Shown here: positions 56,202 to 64,000 of the stretch, one piece after another
How the letters are laid out: each line of letters starts with the position of its first letter
Numbering within the stretch: the stretch's first letter is position 1
NCBI GenBank assembly: GCA_020443295.1
Contig: JAGRIJ010000005.1
Span: forward strand, 1-64,000
Length of the DNA stretch: 64,000 nt
Origin: Alphaproteobacteria bacterium
Lineage (GTDB): Bacteria > Pseudomonadota > Alphaproteobacteria > Micavibrionales > Micavibrionaceae
Reading direction: 5' to 3'
Translations under genes and position numbers: made by a program
The notes under the pieces: model-generated
What the model was told of the DNA's origin: nothing
Seen by the model: the letters and a program-made list of their open reading frames with translations, nothing else
Database searches by the model: none

Positions 56202-58085
56202 ATGCGGGAAATGGGCACTCTAGTCACCGCAGGCTCAGCACAACAGGCTTGCACAAAAGGGTGGGATTCATATAAGAACGGCCGATACGACGAAGCGGAA
56301 GGTTACTTCCGCAAATCCGTCTCCTTAAGTGAAAATCCGGAAGCTTATTACGGGCTGGGTGTGCTTTACAAACTTAAAGGCATGACAGGCGATGCTATCG
56401 CGTGTCTCAACAAGAGCATCTCCCTTAATCCCTATTTCAGCCTTTCCTACGGTGTTCTGGGGGATATTTATCTCGGGCTGGGCAGCGGGCTGCAGGCTAT
56501 CGAACAGTTTGCGCAGGGAATCGCTGCTGATCCCGCTTCAGATGATTACAAGCACCGTTTGATTCAGATCATGCGGTCACTGACCTTCAAGAAGATCAAT
56601 GAGAATCTGAAGGGCGTGCTGTTGTTGTGTATGGAGACGCCGGGAATTGATCTTGTCGATATGGGGCGGTGCTGGCTGAGCATTATCGAGTCCGATGAAG
56701 AGTTCAGTGAGGTTTACAAGCTTTCCCGGCACAAGGATTATCATTCCTTCCGTGCCGTATTCGACAGGATGGCTTCCTATGAGGCGTTTCTCGATCCTTT
56801 TTTCCTGACCGGGCTGGGACAGTTCATCGTTGCGGATATGGGATTTGAGCGATGGGCGACGCATCTGCGGCGCATGTTGCTGGAGACGCTCGGAGCAAAT
56901 AATCCTCTGGGGGATGAGGCACGGGAATATCTGGCGTGCGCACTCAGCCGATACTGTTTTCTGAGCGATTATATTTTCGTGGAAAGCCCTGAGGAACAAA
57001 AGCAGGTCAGCGACCTTAAAAAGAAGCTTGAAAAGCAAAGTCCGGAGGATATGGTTCTCGCCGAACTTGCCATTCTCGGATGTTACATGCCGCTTTGCCG
57101 TCTCAAGAAAGCGCGGAAAATAGCAGAAGTTCTGCCGGGCGGTGATCATGTCTCACAGATTCCCAAAGGACAGATTGAAGATTATTTCGAGATGGAGAAG
57201 ATCCGTAAGAAAATTCCCGAGCTGACCCCGATCGAAAATGAGACGTCCCAAGCCGTGCAGGTTCAATATGAGGAGTTTCCCTATCCGCGCTGGACCGCTT
57301 TATTCAAGGATATCCGTGATGAAGGTGTTGAAGGGGGTCTGACAGGGACACAGGCGAAGATTCTGGTGGCTGGGTGCGGGACAGGGCGTGAAGCGCTGGA
57401 GCTGGCCTGTGTTTTCCCCGATGCCGATGTGCTTGCGGTCGATCTTAGCAAGTCCAGCCTGTCTTACGGGATTATGAAGGCGGAGCAATTCGGGATCACG
57501 AATGTTACGTTCAAGCACGGGGATATTCTTGAACTGGGTGTGCTTGAAGAGCGCTTTGATTATATTGCCAGTTCCGGGGTTCTTCATCACCTCAAGGAAC
57601 CTATGGCGGGATGGCGCGTTTTGACGGGTTTGCTTAAGCCCGAAGGACTTATGCGGATTGCGCTCTACAGCTGTCTGGCACGGAAATCAATCAATGAAGC
57701 CCGGCAGCAGATCGCCGAGAAGGGGATCGGGAACGATGCCGTTTCTATCCGCGAGTTCCGGCGCGATGCCCGCAAGCATCTCAAGTTTTCGTCTCTGAAA
57801 ACTCTTGAAGAGATCCCTGATTATTATTCCATGCCGGAATGCCGCGATCTTTTGTTTCATGTGCAGGAGCACCAATTCGATCTGGAACAGCTCGAAGCGT
57901 GTCTTCATGAACTGGGGTTGGAGTTTCTCAAGTTTTATATCCAGCAGAGCATCCTTGATAAATATGTCAAAAGCTTCCCTGACGATCCCAAGGCTGTAAA
58001 TCTGGAGAACTGGGCGAAGCTGGAGATCCGCAAGCCCGAAATCTTCATCGGGATGTACCGGTTCTGGTGCCGGAAGACGGCTTGA
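56202..58085 (+). CDS. TPR-domain methyltransferase, 627 aa
   Basis: The N-terminal TPR repeats (about 15-115, GWDSYKNGRYDEAEGYFRKSVSLSENPEAYYGLGVLY) suggest a protein partner. The middle region is helical and unrecognised. Residues about 365-500 form a class I SAM methyltransferase with motif I LVAGCGTGREALELA, then VLAVDLSKSSL and DYIASSGVLHHL. Proteins of this architecture occur in alphaproteobacteria beside glycosylation or flagellar genes. The target is unknown. The ATG lacks a clear ribosome binding site. Confidence 0.82.
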   Translation: MREMGTLVTAGSAQQACTKGWDSYKNGRYDEAEGYFRKSVSLSENPEAYYGLGVLYKLKGMTGDAIACLNKSISLNPYFSLSYGVLGDIYLGLGSGLQAIEQFAQGIAADPASDDYKHRLIQIMRSLTFKKINENLKGVLLLCMETPGIDLVDMGRCWLSIIESDEEFSEVYKLSRHKDYHSFRAVFDRMASYEAFLDPFFLTGLGQFIVADMGFERWATHLRRMLLETLGANNPLGDEAREYLACALSRYCFLSDYIFVESPEEQKQVSDLKKKLEKQSPEDMVLAELAILGCYMPLCRLKKARKIAEVLPGGDHVSQIPKGQIEDYFEMEKIRKKIPELTPIENETSQAVQVQYEEFPYPRWTALFKDIRDEGVEGGLTGTQAKILVAGCGTGREALELACVFPDADVLAVDLSKSSLSYGIMKAEQFGITNVTFKHGDILELGVLEERFDYIASSGVLHHLKEPMAGWRVLTGLLKPEGLMRIALYSCLARKSINEARQQIAEKGIGNDAVSIREFRRDARKHLKFSSLKTLEEIPDYYSMPECRDLLFHVQEHQFDLEQLEACLHELGLEFLKFYIQQSILDKYVKSFPDDPKAVNLENWAKLEIRKPEIFIGMYRFWCRKTA

Positions 58086-58089
58086 GCCG

Positions 58090-59010
58090 TTACTTATCGC
58101 TGAAACCGGGCAGGTCCTTTTTCTTTTTCACGATTATTTCCCGGTAGAGAATAAAGAGATTGCTGGCGATAATGATGCTTGCGCCGAGATAGACATTAGG
58201 TTTGGGTACTTTATCCCAAAACACATAGTCGAAGATCATCGCCCAGATAATCATGGTATAGGAGATGGGCGAGATCGTCGCAGCTTCCCCCAGTCTGAAG
58301 CTCTGTGATTTTGCCAGAAGAGAGAGGAGCCCGGTGGCGCCCAGCCCTGCAATGATCCATGCGCTCGCGATCGAGAACCCCCCTTCCTTTACTTCAGCAA
58401 AAGGCCAGTGCATGCCGCAGGCGATTGTCCCGAACAGAACAAAGTAAAAAGTTGTGGTTGTTGAACCTTCCGTGCGGCCAATCCAGCGCAGGCATGTGTC
58501 AACCATGCCTGCCGAGAGTCCCCAACCCAGACCGATCAGAATGCCCATCAGGGGCAGTTGATCTGCGGGTTCGGATGGGTTGGCCATGATTATTACCCCT
58601 GTGAAGCCTACGGCTACGGCGCTCAGGCGGTAAATTCCCACCCGTTCGCCCAGAACCGGGTAGGAGAGGAGGACAACGAAGAGAGGCGATGTGAAGAGCA
58701 GGATCGTGGTTTCGGCCAGCGGCATCATGCCGAGCGCCTGAGCGCCCAAAACGATTCCCACCGTTCCGATAAAGCTGCGCAGAAGGTGGGCCCACGGACG
58801 CGCAGTTTCAAGAATATAGAGTTTGCGCGCGAAAACCAGCCAGAGCAGGAGGGCGGCCAGAGAGAACGCATTGCGGAAGAATGTGACTTCGAACGGACCG
58901 AAATACTCGCGCAACAGCTTGGCGAAAAGGCTCATCGCCGAGAGCATGAAGGCATTGATGAGGGCGTAGATGATGGCAGCGAGAAGGTGATCTTTTTTTG
59001 CTGCGGCCAC
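58090..59010 (-). CDS. EamA/DMT-family transporter, first of a tandem pair (306 aa)
   Basis: Ten membrane helices in two EamA repeats, with GITIIM-like ends (VGFTGVIIMANP) after helix 5 and a C-terminal basic tail. It shares architecture and many residues with the neighbour, for example ALINAFMLSAMSLFAKLL...FGPFEVTFFRNAFSLAALLLWLVF. These proteins usually export metabolites; the substrate is unknown. One base separates it from the upstream paralogue, so they are translated from one message. Confidence 0.9.
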   Translation of the reverse strand: MAAAKKDHLLAAIIYALINAFMLSAMSLFAKLLREYFGPFEVTFFRNAFSLAALLLWLVFARKLYILETARPWAHLLRSFIGTVGIVLGAQALGMMPLAETTILLFTSPLFVVLLSYPVLGERVGIYRLSAVAVGFTGVIIMANPSEPADQLPLMGILIGLGWGLSAGMVDTCLRWIGRTEGSTTTTFYFVLFGTIACGMHWPFAEVKEGGFSIASAWIIAGLGATGLLSLLAKSQSFRLGEAATISPISYTMIIWAMIFDYVFWDKVPKPNVYLGASIIIASNLFILYREIIVKKKKDLPGFSDK

Positions 59011-59011
59011 G

Positions 59012-59926
59012 TCAGGGGATCTCGCTCTTGATGTGGGAGGTTTTCTGCCGGTTCACATGTTCGCGATAGAGAATATAAAGCTGGGCGGCAATAATAATTG
59101 CTGCGCCCGTGTACACAGAGTGACCGGGCGGGTTGTGCCAGATCATACTGTCCATGAGAGTGCTCCAGATCAAGGATGTATAGGCGAATGGCGTGATGAC
59201 GGCAGCCGGAGCATATTTATAAGCATTGGTCAGAGCCAGTTGTGCGAAGCCGCCGGACGCGCCGACCAGAAAGAAGAGCCAAGCTTCCTCCATCCTGATT
59301 CCCTGCCCGTACCATGGCATCAGAAGGCCGGGGACAATCATTCCTGCGAGCACGAAGTAGAAGGTCACGGTGACGGCGGGTTCGGTTTTCAGGTGACGCA
59401 GCATCGTATACATCGACGCATGCAGAAATGCGGCAAATAAAGCCAGAACAAGACCTATGGCGCTGATCTTGCTGCTTGGGGCGGCGATCACCAGAACTCC
59501 GCTCATCCCGATGATGATTGCGGCCCAGCGGTGGGCGCCGACCCGTTCCCTCAGAAAGAAATAGGCAAAGGCCGGGGTGAGAAGCGTGGACATGTAGAGC
59601 AGAACAGTTGCGTTCGAGAGGGGCAGAAGGGATTGCGCTCCGAAAGTTACGATCAGGCTGAGAGACCCTACGATTGCACGAACGGCGACGGTTTTGGGCC
59701 GTTTTGTTTTCAGCAGATCAAGACGACCGCTGAAGGCCAGGATGATGAAGAAAGGGATGACGACAAACAGATTGCGGAAAAAGGCCACTTCGATGACGTG
59801 GTGGGTTTCGGACAGGTATTTAGCCGTTGCGCCCATAACCACAAACAGAAAATGTGCGCTGAGGGCATAGAAGGCTGCCGGAAGAATCCGGTCGTTTAAC
59901 GCTTCTTTCTGGACGAGGGTGGTCAT
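59012..59926 (-). CDS. EamA/DMT-family transporter, second of a tandem pair (304 aa)
   Basis: Ten predicted helices in two EamA repeats, e.g. AFYALSAHFLFVVMGATAKYLSETHHVIEVAFFRNLFVVIPFFII and the mid-protein IGMSGVLVIAAPSSK. It is a diverged tandem duplicate of the product at 58090-59010. Whether the two act as a pair, as EmrE-type partners can, or separately is unknown. Confidence 0.9.
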   Translation of the reverse strand: MTTLVQKEALNDRILPAAFYALSAHFLFVVMGATAKYLSETHHVIEVAFFRNLFVVIPFFIILAFSGRLDLLKTKRPKTVAVRAIVGSLSLIVTFGAQSLLPLSNATVLLYMSTLLTPAFAYFFLRERVGAHRWAAIIIGMSGVLVIAAPSSKISAIGLVLALFAAFLHASMYTMLRHLKTEPAVTVTFYFVLAGMIVPGLLMPWYGQGIRMEEAWLFFLVGASGGFAQLALTNAYKYAPAAVITPFAYTSLIWSTLMDSMIWHNPPGHSVYTGAAIIIAAQLYILYREHVNRQKTSHIKSEIP

Positions 59927-59976
59927 GTCCTAATCAGTTTTTGCCGCATTTGGCGGCTTTCCGCCGGATTCCGACT

Positions 59977-61584
59977 TTAAGGTTTTACAGGCGCTTGTAA
60001 AGAGTGTTCCTGTGCTGCGGGTGCGTGCGGTTCTGTCCCGACAGGAGGCTGAGCATAGCGGGCGACAACTTCGTCAAAGTTTTCCACGACCGTGTATTTA
60101 TCATCGTTCAGGTTATCGGGGTCAACCCGGTCGACGTTTACCACTTCGTGTAACGGCACGCCCTGGGCTACGGCTTGTACCAGCTCCGGGTGCGATGCGA
60201 AAAGCTGACTCATTATTTCGCGGCGTGAAAAGTCGTCGTATTCCTCTTGGGATCCGGATTTTTCATAGGCTTGATATTCCGAAAGTTCGGAAGATTCTCC
60301 GTAATCTGTGGCGGCGCGGAGATAAAGCTCTTCTCCTGTTTCATGAAAGTGCGCCCAGTTTCTGGCCATCAGCATGTCGTTCGTCAGGTCATGAGTGGAC
60401 GGGGCGGCAACAGAGATATACTGATCCTGCTGGCCCGTCAGATACCGGGTCGCTTCGGCCACGCGGGCCGCATCATGAAAGCGGTCCCTATTTTGTTCCA
60501 TCCATACGCCGAGTTCGATTTTTGCATCGTACACGGCCTGCAAGGCGGTTGTGAGTTCGGCCGGCAAGTCGGCTCGGTTTACGCTTCCGTCATGCCAACC
60601 GCGGAAATTCATGTCATCCATGTAATATTCCAGAAAGTCGTGCAGGTTCTCGAATCCAGTTTGTTCCAGTATGGCGTTCTTGATCGGTTGCAGGCGGGTT
60701 TCAAGCTCGGTGATTTTGCTTCGGTATATTTCCTGAAAAGCGGGAGTCTGCGCGTAGTTTCTCAGTGTGCTGTCTATGGACAGCTCTGGATTGCCGCTGG
60801 AGCGCATGGTTCCGACTTTTTCCACGGTTTGCCGCCAGCCGTGAAACCGGAAATCCTGCAGCCCTTCTCCAGCCCGATCTCCCTGATAGTCGTTCAGGAG
60901 TTGTTGCATGAACGGACCATTGTCATAGCGGGTGTTTGTGGAATCAAATAAACGATGCGAGAAAGGCGCGGCAAAAGGTGCTTCGCCATCGTAGGTCACC
61001 ATCAAGTTAAAGGTCGATACAGGTGTGTCGCCGTTTCGCAGCATTAGGTCCTGTGCCCCTATGTCGGCAAACATTTCCGCTGACCTAGAGTTGGCGTGAG
61101 ATCCAATAATCCAGCCGTTTGGACCGAGTTTTTCATCCGCACGGATACGCGGGTCCAGCCCATGCATCGTTTCGTGAACGATGATCCGCGCATATCTGTG
61201 AATATCCTCAAACGTCATGTCATCGGGATCTTTTCCCTGATTATCCGGGTCCCATGCGGCGGCAATGGCAATAAACCGGCCGTCGGGAAGGGTTGTACTC
61301 AGGGAGTGACCGTTGAGGTCTTGTTTGAACTTGTCATAGTTATCGTACCCCAGGGCTTTTTGCAGGTCCTTGACGCTCATGTCGAAGCTGCGGGCAATCC
61401 GTCGGATTTCCTGATCGGGATCGGCGAGGTGATCGAAGATTTCAACTGAGCCGCGCATTTCAGGCATTTCCGCGTAAAGCGATTCGCGGATTTCATTCAG
61501 CATGCGGTGGTAGCCTGCCCGCCCACGGTAGATGTCTTCAGGATTTTCGGGTGTCGCTGCACCGGGTGCGCCGCCGTGTCCCAC
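59977..61584 (-). CDS. orphan HExxH protein, putative zinc metallopeptidase, 535 aa
   Basis: Residues 137-141 (HETMH) form an HExxH motif within the helix YARIIVHETMHGLD, and E170-x3-D174 (SAEMFAD) is 29 residues further on, which fits a gluzincin-type third zinc ligand. The rest has no recognised domain. There is no signal peptide or membrane segment. The C-terminal 20 residues are rich in P, A and H. The start is GTG 61584 with AAGGGG 7 bases upstream. It could be a cytoplasmic or non-classically exported protease, or a toxin-like effector. It stands alone between a transporter pair and ilvC. Confidence 0.65.
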   Translation of the reverse strand: MGHGGAPGAATPENPEDIYRGRAGYHRMLNEIRESLYAEMPEMRGSVEIFDHLADPDQEIRRIARSFDMSVKDLQKALGYDNYDKFKQDLNGHSLSTTLPDGRFIAIAAAWDPDNQGKDPDDMTFEDIHRYARIIVHETMHGLDPRIRADEKLGPNGWIIGSHANSRSAEMFADIGAQDLMLRNGDTPVSTFNLMVTYDGEAPFAAPFSHRLFDSTNTRYDNGPFMQQLLNDYQGDRAGEGLQDFRFHGWRQTVEKVGTMRSSGNPELSIDSTLRNYAQTPAFQEIYRSKITELETRLQPIKNAILEQTGFENLHDFLEYYMDDMNFRGWHDGSVNRADLPAELTTALQAVYDAKIELGVWMEQNRDRFHDAARVAEATRYLTGQQDQYISVAAPSTHDLTNDMLMARNWAHFHETGEELYLRAATDYGESSELSEYQAYEKSGSQEEYDDFSRREIMSQLFASHPELVQAVAQGVPLHEVVNVDRVDPDNLNDDKYTVVENFDEVVARYAQPPVGTEPHAPAAQEHSLQAPVKP

Positions 61585-61662
61585 TTCTATACCCCTTATA
61601 TTTCTTTATTTTTTATTGGGTTCATTCTACAAAGTTTTAGTCAGGAATGCCATTTCTTTATG

Positions 61663-61689
61663 AAAAAACCCTCCGAGGGGAGGGTTTTT
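61663..61689. terminator. terminator after ilvC
   Basis: CCCTCC / GGAGGG stem with a GAGG loop, flanked by A6 and T5 tracts. It ends the minus-strand ilvC message. Confidence 0.85.
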
Positions 61690-61714
61690 GTAATCTTTAA
61701 TTAAAAACAACGAG

Positions 61715-62794
<1,080 letters not shown>

Positions 62795-63051
62795 TCAAAT
62801 TATTCTCTTGTTTTGCAAGCCTAGGCAATAAACAGGTTTTTTTTCCAAGAATCAAGAAAAACAAGCGGTTCAGGGGCCTTTCGGGTGCCATATTTCAGCC
62901 GTTTGGGCAAGAAAATTTCCTTTTTTCAGGCGAAATTTCGTCATGTTTTTCCAGTAAAATAAGATTCGAGCACAGGGGAAATATTCCGTGTTCATGGTAA
63001 GGCGAGCGAGACTCTTTTAATTAATAAGCACTTGCTAAGAGAGTTGCCGCT

Positions 63052-63621
63052 ATGAGAATTTTTACCAAAGATGAAGTCAAAGCCTGTCTTTTGGGCTGTT
63101 TCGAGATTTTCCTGTTTATGCCGAAAGGGATCGAGCGTTTTGGGGCCTCTGCGCCTACTGCAGTAAAGTCGTTCCTGATCCCCCTGGTCCTTTCCCCGCT
63201 TTTACTGGCGGTTCTGGTCGGGTTTTCGTCGGGCTTTTCGTTCAGCTATTTGCTCACGCTTCATTTAGCGCGGGTTTTTCTGACATCCGTCCTGTTTCTG
63301 GCGGTTGTGTATATCATGACGAAGCAATATGGGCGGGAGGAGCATTTCATGCGGTTTGTCACAGTGAATAACTGGATGAATATTCCCTCCGCGATTCTGC
63401 TCTTTCCTGTCCTGGTTTGTCTTGTGCTGGGCGTGGACCGTTCGGCGTATGAGAATTATGCCCTGTTTATTACGCTGGTTGGTTATGTCTATACAGGTTT
63501 TATCATTTCTAAAAGTTTCAAACTGCCGTGGGAAATGGGGGCGTTTATCGCGATCATGGGGCTTGCGATCGATCAGCATGCACTGGATCTTACACGCCAG
63601 CTTCACGGGTTTATCGGTTAA
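63052..63621 (+). CDS. five-helix membrane protein, paralogue of the product at 41339-41911 (189 aa)
   Basis: Begins MRIFTKDEVKACLLGCFEIFLFMPKGIERF; about five membrane helices. It is homologous over its whole length to the 41.3-kb product. It sits between ilvN and ilvC on the opposite strand, with its stop touching the ilvN stop. An AAGAGAG site precedes the ATG. Function unknown. Confidence 0.75.
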   Translation: MRIFTKDEVKACLLGCFEIFLFMPKGIERFGASAPTAVKSFLIPLVLSPLLLAVLVGFSSGFSFSYLLTLHLARVFLTSVLFLAVVYIMTKQYGREEHFMRFVTVNNWMNIPSAILLFPVLVCLVLGVDRSAYENYALFITLVGYVYTGFIISKSFKLPWEMGAFIAIMGLAIDQHALDLTRQLHGFIG

Positions 63622-64000
63622 TCAATTTCCAATGACTTCTTTGCCGCGGGAAATCGCGGCTACGCCGGTGCGGCTGACATCCGCCAGACCCAAGGGGCGC
63701 ATCAGGTCGATGAAGGCGTTGATTTTTTCCGCTGCTCCGGTCAGTTCGAAGACAAAGGACTCCAGCGTGCTGTCTACCGCGCGGGCGCGGAAAATATCTG
63801 CGATCCGCAACGCTTCGATCCGTTTGTCTCCTGTGCAGACCACCTTGACCAGCGCCAGTTCGCGCGAGACGAAAGCGCTTTCAATGGTGAGGTCGGAAAC
63901 TTTCAGGACAGGGACAAGCCGTCCCAGTTGCGCCTTGATCTGTTCGATGACATGAGGGGTTCCCTTGCATACGATCGTAATGCGCGAGAGGTGCTCCGCG
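63622..64000 (-). CDS. ilvN: acetolactate synthase small subunit, C-terminal part (truncated by window end)
   Basis: The frame is open from the window edge to its stop at 63622; the visible 125 residues include HLSRITIVCKGTPHVIEQIKAQLGRLVPVLKVSDLT and RELALVKVVCTGDKRIEALRIADIFRARAVD, the end of the ACT domain and the C-terminal regulatory domain of IlvN. The short 73-residue reading from 63843 is only the part after an internal Met. The gene continues beyond base 64000 on the minus strand. It regulates the catalytic subunit IlvB. Confidence 0.93.
   Translation of the reverse strand, partial: AEHLSRITIVCKGTPHVIEQIKAQLGRLVPVLKVSDLTIESAFVSRELALVKVVCTGDKRIEALRIADIFRARAVDSTLESFVFELTGAAEKINAFIDLMRPLGLADVSRTGVAAISRGKEVIGN

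Overview
The window looks like a chromosomal segment of a Gram-negative bacterium, most likely an alphaproteobacterium. Supporting this are the alphaproteobacterial-type SerC next to SerA/SerB, a yfgM-bamB-der block, a cvpA-purF pair, outer-membrane lipoproteins, a TolC-dependent type I secretion system, and sites that look like CtrA boxes (TTAA-N7-TTAA) and CcrM sites (GANTC). A Micavibrio/Rhodospirillales-like lineage would fit, but that is a guess from gene content. I see no tRNA, rRNA, insertion sequence, prophage or CRISPR array.

Layout. 1-9.1 kb is mixed: a partial or very small membrane ORF, a hypothetical gene, purT, an SH3-domain secreted protein, a GNAT acetyltransferase, a soluble twin-PAS chemoreceptor, an ArsR-SRPBCC pair whose operator sits inside its promoter, an AsmA-like protein, a MATE pump and a sulfotransferase. 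9.2-14 kb holds an RTX protein behind a perfect palindrome, an RsmC-like rRNA methyltransferase and a single-ring Clp-like AAA+ ATPase. 13.8-18.9 kb is a serine biosynthesis cluster (serB divergent from serC-MFS-serA). 19-21.2 kb contains a tandem duplication of a two-gene unit: a stand-alone receiver protein plus a small helical protein.

21.2-22.6 kb is the only long stretch without a protein gene and is the most interesting part. It carries a minus-strand, about 555-nt, strongly folded RNA with its own long UUCG-capped terminator and mutually exclusive hairpins. Next to it lie an AT-rich stretch, three DnaA-box-like sequences within 56 bp, a cluster of GANTC sites and a perfect TTAA-N7-TTAA box. 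I match the RNA to no family I know. The neighbouring DNA could be a replication origin or a cell-cycle-controlled promoter.

22.6-34.8 kb is a giant-adhesin type I secretion locus: a 2242-residue repeat protein with VWA and RTX C-terminal parts, followed by its TolC-like, ABC (LapB-like) and HlyD-like (LapC-like) exporter genes. The shorter RTX protein at 9.3 kb may use the same exporter. 34.9-45.4 kb is housekeeping: thrS, infC (TTG start), cvpA, purF, a small membrane protein, a MscS channel, and der-bamB-yfgM. 45.5-50.7 kb holds envelope genes (thioredoxin-like protein, LysM/YkuD L,D-transpeptidase, lipoprotein, AmiC amidase) and a sirtuin. 50.8-54.3 kb is a MASE1/CHASE/PAS histidine kinase with its receiver partner. 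54.3-61.6 kb contains a formyltransferase, an isolated FlgC-like rod protein, a TPR-methyltransferase, two tandem EamA transporters and an orphan HExxH protein. The window ends with ilvC, a second copy of a membrane protein also found at 41.3 kb, and the truncated ilvN.
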